Source: an uncultured Eubacteriales bacterium (GTDB lineage Bacteria; Bacillota; Clostridia; Oscillospirales; Ruminococcaceae). Taken from it: a stretch of DNA of 20,988 nucleotides. Numbering within the stretch: the stretch's first letter is position 1; the number at the start of each line of letters is the position of its first letter. The position numbers and the translations under genes were made by a program. This document shows positions 7,927 through 14,878 of this stretch, piece by piece. Location: contig CABUOE010000016.1 of the NCBI GenBank assembly GCA_902493155.1, positions 1 through 20,988 on the forward strand, in the 5' to 3' direction. The notes beneath the pieces are model-generated. The model saw nothing but the letters and a program-made list of their open reading frames with translations, searched no databases and was not told the origin of the DNA.

Positions 7927-8409
7927 TCATCCGGCGGTGAACGCCAAAACCGCAGTGACACCAAATAGTTCATTGATTTCACGTACTGCTTTGTCGCACC
8001 GGTCTTTATCCGATCCTTTCAGGAGAATTTCTAATTTACTAATATCTATGCTCCTGTCCGACTGGACATTCATACTAAATTCAATTTTTTCCGGTGTGAT
8101 CTCATATTTTTTGAAAACCGCCTCTGCCTGAAGCCGCAGGCTTTTGTCGAAACTGCGCAAAAGCTGCTCGTCGGCCAGCTCGTTTAGGCTTTTGGCCGTC
8201 TCGTTCTGCTCCCAGGTAAAGGCTTCCGCTTCGCTGGAAAAATCGATGGGCTGCCCAATGAAGGGAGTGAGGATGGCGATGAGCAGGAAAAGGTGTACGG
8301 CGAATTTGACGATTTTCGTCATGTGGCCCGACGGCAGCAGCATCAGAAAGATAGAGGTTACCACCAAAGTGACGCAGATGGCGTAACCGATGGTGCGCAG
8401 GGTGTTCAT
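7927..8409 (-). CDS. spoIIIAF: Stage III sporulation protein AF
   Basis: 160-residue membrane protein with two N-terminal spans (about residues 8-27 and 33-51) followed by a soluble C-terminal domain related to the ring-building domains of SpoIIIAG and AH. The N-terminal segment ending SGHMTKIVKFAVHLFLLIAIL is typical of SpoIIIAF. AGGAG lies nine bases before the ATG. A 90-bp spacer containing a perfect hairpin separates it from spoIIIAE. Confidence 0.93.
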   Translation of the reverse strand: MNTLRTIGYAICVTLVVTSIFLMLLPSGHMTKIVKFAVHLFLLIAILTPFIGQPIDFSSEAEAFTWEQNETAKSLNELADEQLLRSFDKSLRLQAEAVFKKYEITPEKIEFSMNVQSDRSIDISKLEILLKGSDKDRCDKAVREINELFGVTAVLAFTAG

Positions 8410-8482
8410 AGATTACCGCTCCTTTCATCCATTCTACCTTATAAAAATTGACCCGTTTTTTGCAGTAAAGGGCCAAATTTCG

Positions 8483-8506
8483 GGGATGAAAATTTATTTT
8501 CATCCC
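8483..8506 (-). other. Perfect hairpin at the spoIIIAE stop codon
   Basis: 10-bp perfect stem GGGATGAAAA/TTTTCATCCC with a TAAA loop (minus strand) that includes the spoIIIAE stop codon. No T-run follows the stem, so it is not a standard terminator. Its location suggests an mRNA stabilising or processing element in the AE-AF spacer. Confidence 0.6.
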
Positions 8507-9660
8507 GTCCCCAGCATCAACATGATAGTGATAGACACAATAATCATCATGCCATAGCAGAGAATAACCCCCAACATGACAGTCAGGGCCGAGGATGCGG
8601 CCTTTAGGATGGAAACCTCCTTTTCCCGGCCGAAGATGTCCCCGATTGCCGCCGAACCCCAAAGAGCCGCCATCATCAGGATCAGTTCCAGCACCACCGG
8701 CAAAAAGGTGACGACAATGGCGATGATACCGAAGACCCCCACCGTGTTTTTGACCACTCCCAGGCAGCCAAATACCGAGTTGTAGGCGTCGCTTAAGGCC
8801 CCGCCCACCACCGGGACGAAGGAGCTGATCATGAACTTGGTCGCTCGCACCGTAACCGTGTCGGCTGCACCTGAAACCAAGCCCTTGACGGTCAAAAGTC
8901 CCACAAACACCGTCATACAGAAGGTCAAAATCCAGGTGGCGGCGGTTTTCAGGCTTTTTGCCAGGCTGTCCACCTTGATGACGTTGGTGGCGGCCCCGGC
9001 GATGCTGATAGCGAGAAAAAGTCCCAAAAGCGGGACGATGAGGTTGGCCATAAGCTGGGAGAAAAACTGGGCCGAGGCGAAGATGGTGGCGTGGTAGGCC
9101 ACTGAGGAGGCGGGCTTTCCCGCCGCTGCCGTCACCCCGGAAAAGACGGGGATAAAGCTCAAAACGAAGTAGGAAAGCTCCTTTACCACCTTGGAGGTGC
9201 GGAGGATACAGCTTGTTACGGAGGTGACCATGACGGCACAGATGGAGAGGGAGATCACCACCGAAAAGGTGTGCTTTGTCCCGTCCATTCCGTCGGTGAA
9301 GGCGGCGATGAGGGCGGCTAAAATGAGGATTCCAGCGATGCTGCACAAAAGTTTGAGCGGTTCTGCTGCCTTGTCCTTTGCCTTCTGCCATATGTAGGAG
9401 AAAAAGTTCTGCGGGGTGAGCTTTTCGACGCTGTGCTGGTCGAAGCCGCCGTCGAAAAATTCCTGCCCCTCCTCCGGTATCAGGGTGAGAAGCCCCCGAA
9501 GGCCGCTTTCGTTTAGCTGTTCTTTTATGATTTCGTCCTCGCTCTGGGCTTCCTGCCCGTAAGAAGGCAGTTCCTCCGCCACGACCCGTTCTGTCGGGAA
9601 AATCCAGAGAAATCCCACCGCCCAGCAGGCCATACAGAGAAATAAGATTCCTTTTTTCAT
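8500..9660 (-). CDS. spoIIIAE: Stage III sporulation protein AE
   Basis: 386-residue polytopic membrane protein, the largest membrane subunit of the complex. It opens with a cleavable-looking signal sequence (KKGILFLCMACWAVGFLW, cleavage probably near VVAEE), a soluble region, then at least six hydrophobic spans from residue ~100 to the end. Family landmarks are FVPVVGGALSDAYNSVFGCL and the C-terminal GREKEVSILKAASSALTVM. It resembles membrane export components, hence the proposed role as a channel permease. AAGGA precedes the ATG, and it lies 25 bp after spoIIIAD. Confidence 0.95.
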   Translation of the reverse strand: MKKGILFLCMACWAVGFLWIFPTERVVAEELPSYGQEAQSEDEIIKEQLNESGLRGLLTLIPEEGQEFFDGGFDQHSVEKLTPQNFFSYIWQKAKDKAAEPLKLLCSIAGILILAALIAAFTDGMDGTKHTFSVVISLSICAVMVTSVTSCILRTSKVVKELSYFVLSFIPVFSGVTAAAGKPASSVAYHATIFASAQFFSQLMANLIVPLLGLFLAISIAGAATNVIKVDSLAKSLKTAATWILTFCMTVFVGLLTVKGLVSGAADTVTVRATKFMISSFVPVVGGALSDAYNSVFGCLGVVKNTVGVFGIIAIVVTFLPVVLELILMMAALWGSAAIGDIFGREKEVSILKAASSALTVMLGVILCYGMMIIVSITIMLMLGTG

Positions 9661-9685
9661 TTTGTCGTTCCTTCTTGTTTGTCCG

Positions 9686-10075
9686 CTAGATATTGATGAG
9701 ATTTAAGGCCGTTTTTAAAAGCTCCTCGAACATGGGGAGGGACAAAACAAGCACCATCACCTTCCCCGCCAGCTCGATTTTGGAGCTGATGGCAAGCTGC
9801 CCCGACTCCTTACAGAGCTGGCTCCCGATTTCGGTCAGGTAGCAAATCCCCAGGCACTTCATGATGATTTTGATGTACTCCGACGAGAAGGACACCTGTG
9901 CCATGAGATTGCGCATGGTGGAAAAGGCGGGAATCATCTCGATGAGGATTACCGAAAATATAAGCACTACCCCAATGCAGGAAATCATCATCGAGTATTC
10001 GGGCTTGTACTGTTTAAAGAGCAGGGAAAACGCCGCCGCGACGACGCCTACACCGATAACTGCAATCAGGTTCAT
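9686..10075 (-). CDS. spoIIIAD: Stage III sporulation protein AD
   Basis: 129-residue membrane protein, close to the 133 of Bacillus SpoIIIAD. The start MNLIAVIGVGVVAAAFSLLF fits the family; the open frame runs 28 codons further back but that part is charged and lies in the spacer. Three to four hydrophobic spans are visible, with the conserved KQYKPEYSMMISCIG and SKIELAGKVMVLVLSLPMFE. An AAGGA sits 11 bases from the chosen ATG, a little far. A 115-bp spacer with a hairpin separates it from spoIIIAC. Confidence 0.94.
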   Translation of the reverse strand: MNLIAVIGVGVVAAAFSLLFKQYKPEYSMMISCIGVVLIFSVILIEMIPAFSTMRNLMAQVSFSSEYIKIIMKCLGICYLTEIGSQLCKESGQLAISSKIELAGKVMVLVLSLPMFEELLKTALNLINI

Positions 10076-10164
10076 AGCAGGTTCATTCCTTTCTGGGAAT
10101 TGGCCGTTTTTGAGGCTCCGCCGCAAAATTGTCGCATCATATTCGCGGCAAAGGCGCAAAACCA

Positions 10165-10188
10165 GGCTTGAACGCTTGCTTTCAAGCC
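10165..10188 (-). other. Hairpin directly after spoIIIAC stop
   Basis: Perfect 8-bp stem GGCTTGAA/TTCAAGCC with an eight-base loop, beginning 3 bp after the spoIIIAC stop codon. It is followed by CTGG rather than a T-run, so a terminator is unlikely; it may protect or process the message. Confidence 0.55.
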
Positions 10189-10190
10189 AA

Positions 10191-10388
10191 TCACCACAGG
10201 CCGAAGAGCTGCTTGATGGTGTCGAAAAGACTGCTGATTTGAGTGACGATCATCATCAGCACCACGATAAGGCCCGCCAGCGTTGTCATCATGGCCTGTT
10301 CCTCCCTGCCGGAACGGATCAGCACCTGATTGAGTACCGCCACAATGATGCCGATGGCGGCAATCTTGAAAATCAAATCCACGTCCAT
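10191..10388 (-). CDS. spoIIIAC: Stage III sporulation protein AC
   Basis: 65-residue membrane protein (Bacillus SpoIIIAC is 68) with two spans: IFKIAAIGIIVAVLNQVLI, the conserved loop RSGREEQA, and TTLAGLIVVLMMIVTQISSLF. It is homologous to SpoIIIAD and is thought to be a small membrane partner in the channel. GGAAG lies six bases upstream of the ATG. It is isolated from both neighbours by spacers of about 100 bp that contain hairpins, unlike the tight packing usual in this operon. Confidence 0.95.
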   Translation of the reverse strand: MDVDLIFKIAAIGIIVAVLNQVLIRSGREEQAMMTTLAGLIVVLMMIVTQISSLFDTIKQLFGLW

Positions 10389-10424
10389 AATGTTCTTCCA
10401 TCCTTTCCACTTGTTGGTTCCGAT

Positions 10425-10461
10425 GGGGCCGATGGTGGAGTATTTGGTCTTGTATCGGCCC
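10425..10461. repeat. Inverted repeat in spoIIIAB-AC spacer
   Basis: GGGCCGAT and ATCGGCCC (8 bp perfect) flank a 20-base loop and adjoin the second hairpin at 10463-10484. Together they fill most of the 101-bp spacer between spoIIIAB and spoIIIAC. Confidence 0.55.
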
Positions 10462-10486
10462 TAGAGGGGCGGACTGTGTCCGTCTG
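10462..10486 (+). repeat. GTAGGGG-type palindromic repeat unit inside the spoIIIA operon
   Basis: TAGAGGGGCGGAC-TGT-GTCCGTC: a 7-bp stem with a TGT loop, 3 bp from the spoIIIAB stop. It closely resembles the unit at 13566-13600 (TAGAGGCGAAC-TGT-GTTCGCC) in lead sequence, stem length and loop, so I consider it a copy of the same dispersed repeat family. Confidence 0.6.
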
Positions 10487-10489
10487 TTT

Positions 10490-10993
10490 TCAAAAGGTGA
10501 GGATCATGAGCAGAAACCCGGCCAGCACGCCCATGGACCGGAACAGCTTTCCCTGGGTCTGCTGTTTTTGCATCGCTTCCGCCAAGATGAGATCCAGCTT
10601 TTTCTGCTGGAGGCAAAGGGCGTTTACCTGGGATTCACTGTCGGAAGAGCCTAAAATCCGTCCCGTCTCCCGCAGAAGCTCCAGCTCCTCTTTTTGCAGT
10701 CCGGCCTGTTTTTGGAGAGCGTCGTCCCAGAGTCTTGAGATGGGGGCCGTCTGTACCGTCAGCCCCCTAAACTCGCCGAGAAAGCCGAGCTTTTCGTAGC
10801 TTTCGTCCTGGCTTAAATCCCGCAGAAGCTGAACGGTCGGGGTTTTCTGGTAGTTTAAGTCGTTTGAGAGCGTCAAGAGAAGCTTCTGAATGAGGAGGAT
10901 GAGCTCAGTCCTTTTTGAAAGCCCCTTCGATAATAACAGGCCCGTCCCCGCAGAACCGAGAAAGAGAAACACCATTCCCAATAGTTTCAGCAT
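10490..10993 (-). CDS. spoIIIAB: Stage III sporulation protein AB
   Basis: 167-residue protein (Bacillus: 171) with an N-terminal membrane segment (LKLLGMVFLFLGSAGTGLLLS), a helical cytoplasmic domain (RTELILLIQKLLLTLSNDLN) and a C-terminal hydrophobic tail (SMGVLAGFLLMILTF). Its fold class relates to type II secretion GspF proteins, and it partners the ATPase SpoIIIAA. The start MLKLLGM overlaps the spoIIIAA stop by 7 bp, so translation is coupled; the longer open frame lies within spoIIIAA and is rejected. Confidence 0.94.
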   Translation of the reverse strand: MLKLLGMVFLFLGSAGTGLLLSKGLSKRTELILLIQKLLLTLSNDLNYQKTPTVQLLRDLSQDESYEKLGFLGEFRGLTVQTAPISRLWDDALQKQAGLQKEELELLRETGRILGSSDSESQVNALCLQQKKLDLILAEAMQKQQTQGKLFRSMGVLAGFLLMILTF

Positions 10994-11958
10994 ACCTGAA
11001 TCCCTCCTGCCGGGCTGTCTTTCAAAGCTTCGCCCATCCGCCGAACTTCTCTGATTTGGCAAGGGGCCTCCTGGCCCCTAAGCTGAACCAGATAGTCAAA
11101 CGCCCCTTCCTCGATGAGGGCCCGAATCTGCGGCCGCCGCACAAGCGCGTCTAAATTTCCCGCGTGGGCGGTGGCCAAGACGGCAGTACCGGCGTTTAAA
11201 CTCATGCGGATGGCGTCCGCCTCCGCTTCCCCGCCGATTTCATCGCAGACGATGAGCTCCGGCGACAGGGTGCGCAAAGCGATGTTCATCCCCTCTCCTT
11301 TGGGGTAGCCGGTGAGCACGTCGGTGCAGGGCCCCAGCTCAATTTGGGGCGCACCGCTGTAGACCGCCCCCAGCTCGCCTCGTTCGTCGATGACAACGAC
11401 TTTTCTGTATCTCCCCGCCTTCCCGGAGGAAAGGGCGGCGACGATGTCCTTTAAAAAGGTGGTTTTGCCGCTCATGGGCGCGCCGGACAGCAGAATGGAC
11501 GGAAGAGAATCCCCATAAAACTGCCGGACAAAGTCTCCTGAGATATTGGGAAAACTGCGGGCGACCCGGAAGTTCATCGAACTGATCTCCCGCAGGGTGA
11601 CGATTTTGCCGTCCTCCTGTACCGCTGTGCCCGAGAGCCCCACCCGGTGGCCGCCGGGAAGAGTGAGAAACCCCTGGCGAATCTGCTCTTCGCAGCTGTG
11701 GACCGAGTAGCCGCAGACCCGTTGGAAGCACTCTCTTAAGTCGGCTTCATCCGGGACGAGAACGTCCTTTACGGGCGTTTTTGCTACCGCGCCGCTGGGC
11801 GTCAAAAAGACGGTTGTCCCCATGAGGACGAGGCTTACAGGCCTTCCCTGCCGCAGCCTGATTTCCCGAACGGTTTTCTGTACCTCCGATGGCGCCGCCG
11901 CCAAAGGCGCGCGAATTTTATCGGGAAAATACGGGATCACTTGCAAATACCCTTCCAT
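10987..11958 (-). CDS. spoIIIAA: Stage III sporulation protein AA, secretion-type ATPase
   Basis: Cytoplasmic ATPase of the type II/IV secretion superfamily that powers the SpoIIIA channel in the mother cell. 323 residues, near the usual ~307. The Walker A motif GAPMSGKT is at 159-166 and the Walker B LIVCDE at 235-240; an N-terminal domain carries EIRLRQGRPV and GYSVHSCEEQIRQGF, and MNFRVAR precedes the nucleotide-binding domain. AGGAAGG lies seven bases before the ATG. It is the first gene of the operon, downstream of a sigma-E-like promoter. Confidence 0.96.
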   Translation of the reverse strand: MEGYLQVIPYFPDKIRAPLAAAPSEVQKTVREIRLRQGRPVSLVLMGTTVFLTPSGAVAKTPVKDVLVPDEADLRECFQRVCGYSVHSCEEQIRQGFLTLPGGHRVGLSGTAVQEDGKIVTLREISSMNFRVARSFPNISGDFVRQFYGDSLPSILLSGAPMSGKTTFLKDIVAALSSGKAGRYRKVVVIDERGELGAVYSGAPQIELGPCTDVLTGYPKGEGMNIALRTLSPELIVCDEIGGEAEADAIRMSLNAGTAVLATAHAGNLDALVRRPQIRALIEEGAFDYLVQLRGQEAPCQIREVRRMGEALKDSPAGGIQVC

Positions 11959-12005
11959 GATTTTACCTTCCTTTCCGCCCGGCGGACAAACTTTAACTGT
12001 GATTC

Positions 12006-12036
12006 ATCTTATGCCTTGTCCCCAACAGATAGAACC
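12006..12036 (-). promoter_or_regulatory. Candidate sigma-E promoter of spoIIIA operon
   Basis: Minus-strand CATAAGAT (12006-12013) resembles the sigma-E -10 element CATACANT, with GGTTCTATCT 13 bp upstream as a weak -35. It lies 48 bp before spoIIIAA. The operon is sigma-E dependent in Bacillus, which supports the reading; the -35 match is poor. Confidence 0.5.
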
Positions 12037-12057
12037 ATTTTTTCCCTTAGTTTTTGG

Positions 12058-12086
12058 TTGCGCCGCAGGGGCAGATGTGGTAAGAT
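12058..12086 (+). promoter_or_regulatory. Promoter of the 12111 orphan gene
   Basis: TTGCGC (12058-12063), 17-bp spacer, TAAGAT (12081-12086) preceded by the extension TGTGG. The predicted transcript starts only ~20 bp before the ATG. It is divergent from, and close to, the spoIIIA promoter. Confidence 0.5.
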
Positions 12087-12110
12087 GGGACAGATGGGAG
12101 GAATTTGTTT

Positions 12111-12440
12111 ATGAAATACTGCTGCACAAACAGCACACGACAGGGTTCCTGCTATTTTGAGTTTCAAAAGGGGCGATTTTTGGGCGAATTCTGGCAGGAC
12201 GACTCATTGTATCTGTCGGACGATATCTTTGAAGCACTGGGGCTATACCACGTCTTTGTGGAAATTCTGCCTTTTTTTGACCATTACGGCATCAACGAAA
12301 TCACCAAAGAGCAATGGAGGCGCCTCACGCGCGCTGCCGACAAAAGAGGCGGCGCAGTCAAAGAAGCGGTGGAGGAAATCGACTGCTGGTTTCAGTCGGA
12401 TTTGGGAGATGTAACAGTGCTGACGGTTTTGGGAATTTGA
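12111..12440 (+). CDS. Uncharacterised 109-residue protein
   Basis: I do not recognise this family. The product begins MKYCCTNSTRQGSCYFEF, is rich in aromatic and acidic residues (EILPFFDHYGI, EEIDCWFQSDLGD), and has four cysteines, three of them in the first 14 residues. There is no signal peptide or membrane segment, so it is probably cytosolic. The ATG at 12111 has GGAGG eight bases upstream; a TTG two codons earlier is less likely. It is transcribed divergently from spoIIIAA and followed by an independent promoter for the epimerase gene, so it may be a one-gene unit. Coding is supported by the good ribosome binding site and promoter rather than by recognised similarity. Confidence 0.7.
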   Translation: MKYCCTNSTRQGSCYFEFQKGRFLGEFWQDDSLYLSDDIFEALGLYHVFVEILPFFDHYGINEITKEQWRRLTRAADKRGGAVKEAVEEIDCWFQSDLGDVTVLTVLGI

Positions 12441-12461
12441 CCCAAGCTTACCTGATTTGCA

Positions 12462-12490
12462 TTGACATCGTTTTCCAAAAGAAGTATAAT
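12462..12490 (+). promoter_or_regulatory. Consensus housekeeping promoter of the epimerase gene
   Basis: TTGACA (12462-12467) and TATAAT (12485-12490) match the sigma-A consensus at all twelve positions with the ideal 17-bp spacer, 32 bp before the start codon. Strong constitutive transcription is expected. Confidence 0.9.
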
Positions 12491-12522
12491 GATAAAACAT
12501 TTTACAAAGGAAGGGATGACGG

Positions 12523-13407
12523 ATGATGATTACCCTGCAAAACAACGGTATGACAGCGCATATTTCCCTCACCGGCGCCGAGCTGAAGTCGCTTCGGGAC
12601 AGCGCCGGCAACGAGATGCTATGGCCCGGCGATCCGAACGGCTGGGAACGAAGTTCTCCTCTGCTGTTCCCCATCGTCAGCAACACCCGGAACAAAAAGC
12701 TCACCATCAAGGGCAAAGAATACGACATGCCGAACCACGGTGTTGTCCGCAACCTTCCCTGGGAAGTGGAGCAGCCCTCCCCCGATCGGGCGGTGTTCTC
12801 GATCCACCAAAACGAGGAAACCTTGGCCCATTATCCCTACCTTTTTTCCCTGACGGCAGCCTACACCCTGCTTCCGAAGGGTATCCGGCTGGAACTGACG
12901 GTACAAAACCCAAACGACGAACCCATGCCCTACTGTATCGGCACCCATCCGGGCCTCAAGGTGCCTTTTGAGTCGTCTAAGGGCAGCGATTTTTCAGACT
13001 ACAGCCTCCTGTTTGACCAGCCGGAGCGGCAGGACTGCCCGCTTTATAACTTCAAGGAGCGGCAGATCGACATCGACAACCGGGAGACCTTTTTGTCCGA
13101 CCCGCAGACCTTCCATCTGGACCACGGCATTTTTAACCGGGTGGATTCGGTGATTCTCGACGACTTAAGATCCCGGAAAGTCACCCTCCGGGACAACAAA
13201 ACCGGCGAAGCGGTGGAATACAGGCTCCAAAATTTCAGCGACCTCTGCATCTGGAACATGATGAACGCGAAATTTCTCTGCGTGGAGGCGTGGCAGGGCC
13301 TTTCGGTCTTAGACACCGAGGACAACACCTTGGAACATAAGCACAACGTGGTGACGCTGGTTCCCGGCGCATCCGGAACCCACCTGCTGGAAATCGAAAA
13401 AGTTTAG
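12523..13407 (+). CDS. Aldose 1-epimerase family protein, LacX type
   Basis: 294-residue galactose-mutarotase-like beta-sandwich protein of the LacX group, expected to interconvert sugar anomers; the substrate is unknown. Active-site candidates are H72 and R76 in NHGVVRNLPW, H142 in GTHPGLKVPF, and the catalytic acid E255 in LCVEAWQG. A conserved SPLLFPIVSN block lies near residue 45. AGGAAGGG is seven bases before the first ATG (MMITL); the second ATG is a possible start. The gene has its own consensus promoter and a strong terminator, and stands as a single unit with no sugar genes adjacent. Confidence 0.92.
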   Translation: MMITLQNNGMTAHISLTGAELKSLRDSAGNEMLWPGDPNGWERSSPLLFPIVSNTRNKKLTIKGKEYDMPNHGVVRNLPWEVEQPSPDRAVFSIHQNEETLAHYPYLFSLTAAYTLLPKGIRLELTVQNPNDEPMPYCIGTHPGLKVPFESSKGSDFSDYSLLFDQPERQDCPLYNFKERQIDIDNRETFLSDPQTFHLDHGIFNRVDSVILDDLRSRKVTLRDNKTGEAVEYRLQNFSDLCIWNMMNAKFLCVEAWQGLSVLDTEDNTLEHKHNVVTLVPGASGTHLLEIEKV

Positions 13408-13450
13408 GGAAAAATAAAAAGCGGTAATAGGAATTTTCATAATTGCAAAC

Positions 13451-13492
13451 AAAAGTCATGCCCACCCCTAAGAGGGGTGGGCATGACTTTTT
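13451..13492. terminator. Strong bidirectional intrinsic terminator
   Basis: Perfect 19-bp stem (13451-13469 with 13473-13491) and an AAG loop; T-runs flank it on both strands. It terminates the epimerase gene 43 bp after its stop and can also stop minus-strand transcription arriving from the aldo/keto reductase side. Confidence 0.92.
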
Positions 13493-13515
13493 CTAACCGC
13501 TTTCGGTAATCGGCT

Positions 13516-13541
13516 GGCGGAGCAGAGCCCCGCCCCTACAT
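13516..13541 (-). repeat. GTAGGGG palindromic repeat, unit 1
   Basis: Minus strand: GTAGGGGC then an 8-bp stem GGCGGGGC/GCTCCGCC (one G-T pair) with a TCT loop. First of four related units in a 200-bp non-coding cluster. Confidence 0.7.
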
Positions 13542-13547
13542 TCCCCA

Positions 13548-13600
13548 GAACGTTTCGAAAGAATTTGTAGAGGCGAACTGTGTTCGCCCGCGGTGTTACC
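13548..13600 (+). repeat. GTAGGGG palindromic repeat, unit 2, with flanking direct repeat
   Basis: Plus strand: GTAGAGGCGAAC-TGT-GTTCGCC (7-bp stem) followed by CGCGGTGTTACC. The preceding GAACGTTTCGAAAGAA is repeated in slightly altered form before unit 3. Confidence 0.7.
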
Positions 13601-13611
13601 GCCATCTCCCG

Positions 13612-13660
13612 GAACGTTTCGAGAGAAATTGGTAGGGGAGGGGCTCTGCCCCTCCCGTCC
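13612..13660 (+). repeat. GTAGGGG palindromic repeat, unit 3, with flanking direct repeat
   Basis: Plus strand: GGTAG followed by a 9-bp perfect stem GGGAGGGGC/GCCCCTCCC with a TCT loop. The upstream GAACGTTTCGAGAGAAATTG mirrors the flank of unit 2, so the repeated unit is about 64 bp. Confidence 0.7.
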
Positions 13661-13678
13661 GTGTTTCTGCCGTTTTCG

Positions 13679-13715
13679 GTGTACCGCGGGCCAATGTGGG
13701 CATTGGCCCCTACAA
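13679..13715 (-). repeat. GTAGGGG palindromic repeat, unit 4
   Basis: Minus strand: TTGTAG then GGGCCAATG/CATTGGCCC (9-bp perfect stem, CCCA loop), then GCGGTACACC, which matches the CGCGGTGTTACC tail of unit 2. The remaining 13716-13856 holds only a 6-bp palindrome (TTCCGA/TCGGAA near 13790) and no supported gene. Confidence 0.7.
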
Positions 13716-13856
13716 CTTTGTGCATGATTTTCTGGATAGGCTATTTTGCAACAGCCCCATTTTTGGAATATAGACGATGTATCTTCCGACAAATCGGAAT
13801 CAATCTTCGTTCCTGACCTCGCTGCGATTTTTCTCATTTGCGGGCTGGATGTTGCT

Positions 13857-14774
13857 CTACGGCAGCCGGTTTCCCGCTGCCTTATACAAATCGTACCACT
13901 CCTTGCGGGTGAGCTCCACCTCGGATGCCTGGCAGATATCGGCAAGCCTTTGTGGGTTAGTGGTACCAGCGATAGGCTGCATTTTAGCCGGATGGCGCAG
14001 CAGCCAGGCGAAAGCGATGGCGGTGTCCGACACGTCGTATTTCCGCGCCAGTTCGCCGATGGCGGCGTTTAATTCCGGGTATTTGTCGCTCCCCAGGAAC
14101 ACACCCTCAAAAAAACCGTACTGCAAGGGGCTCCAGGGCTGGATGGTGATGTCGTGAAGACGGCAGTAATCGAGCACCGATCCGTCCCGGTCTACAGCGC
14201 CGTCGAACTGGGTGTTGACGTTGATGCCCGCATCAATCATGCCGGTGTTCGTCAGGCTCAGCTGGAGCTGGTTTATAATGATGCGGTCCTGCAAATACTT
14301 CTGCAACAGCTCCATCTGGTACGGACTTTGGTTGCTCACCCCGAAATATCGCACTTTCCCGCTTGTCCGCAGTTCGGCAAAGGCCTCCGCCACTTCTTCC
14401 GGCTCCATGAGGGCATCGGGCCGGTGAAGGAGCAAAACATCGATGTAATCGGTACGCAGCCGCCGAAGGCTCCCCTCTACCGAGCGAAGGATGTGCTTTT
14501 TCGAGAAGTCGTAGTATCCATCGTGGATGGCGCACTTGGTTTGAATGAGAATGGTCTCTCGTACGTCGTCGTTCATGTGGAGGGCGTCGGCGAAGACTTC
14601 CTCCGATTTGCCGCCGCCATAGATGTCGGCGTGGTCAAAAAAATCGATTCCCTGTTCCAGCGCCATATTGACTAAGGTTTCCGCTTGCTTGCCGCTGAGG
14701 CCGTTTATCCGCATGCAGCCCAGCGCAATTTCCGAGGCGCTGAACGCCCCGTTTCCGATGGAAATATATTTCAT
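13857..14774 (-). CDS. Aldo/keto reductase family oxidoreductase
   Basis: 305-residue NAD(P)H-dependent TIM-barrel reductase of the AKR superfamily, closest in style to YdhF/YcsN proteins. The catalytic tetrad is visible: D47 and Y52 in FDHADIYGGG, K80 in QTKC, H117 in LLLHRPD. A cofactor-binding region follows with YFGVSNQSPYQ and, near the C-terminus, IAGTTNPQRL. The length is normal. AAGGCGG lies eight bases before the ATG. It is a single-gene unit with its own promoter, and the physiological substrate cannot be told from sequence. Confidence 0.93.
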   Translation of the reverse strand: MKYISIGNGAFSASEIALGCMRINGLSGKQAETLVNMALEQGIDFFDHADIYGGGKSEEVFADALHMNDDVRETILIQTKCAIHDGYYDFSKKHILRSVEGSLRRLRTDYIDVLLLHRPDALMEPEEVAEAFAELRTSGKVRYFGVSNQSPYQMELLQKYLQDRIIINQLQLSLTNTGMIDAGINVNTQFDGAVDRDGSVLDYCRLHDITIQPWSPLQYGFFEGVFLGSDKYPELNAAIGELARKYDVSDTAIAFAWLLRHPAKMQPIAGTTNPQRLADICQASEVELTRKEWYDLYKAAGNRLP

Positions 14775-14828
14775 TAATCTGACCGCCTTTCTTGTTCCGT
14801 TCTTTTTGCAGGTTTATCCAATATGCCT

Positions 14829-14834
14829 ATTATA
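14829..14834 (-). promoter_or_regulatory. -10 element upstream of the aldo/keto reductase
   Basis: Consensus TATAAT on the minus strand, 54 bp before the start codon. The expected -35 position falls in a T-tract with no good TTGACA match, so this may need an activator or rely on an A/T-rich upstream region. Confidence 0.5.
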
Positions 14835-14878
14835 ATGCAGAAAAGGATGCAAAAAAAGGGGCATTCTGTAAACATTAC

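Noticed and set aside
8102..9391. Long minus-strand open frame (429 codons) overlapping spoIIIAE and spoIIIAF
   Set aside because: It is the shifted frame of spoIIIAE; its product is rich in Gly, His and Arg with no recognisable domain, a typical GC-driven shadow.
9861..10799. Plus-strand open frame of 312 codons across spoIIIAB-AD
   Set aside because: It is antisense to three well-supported sporulation genes, has low-complexity composition, and lacks a ribosome binding site.
13516..13715. Possible CRISPR array
   Set aside because: The repeats are not identical, occur in both orientations, spacing is uneven and no cas genes are present.
13716..13856. Insertion-sequence end suggested by GGCTGTTGCAAAATAGCC on the minus strand
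   Set aside because: Only a 4-bp terminal match, no transposase fragment and no target duplication were visible, so the support is too weak.
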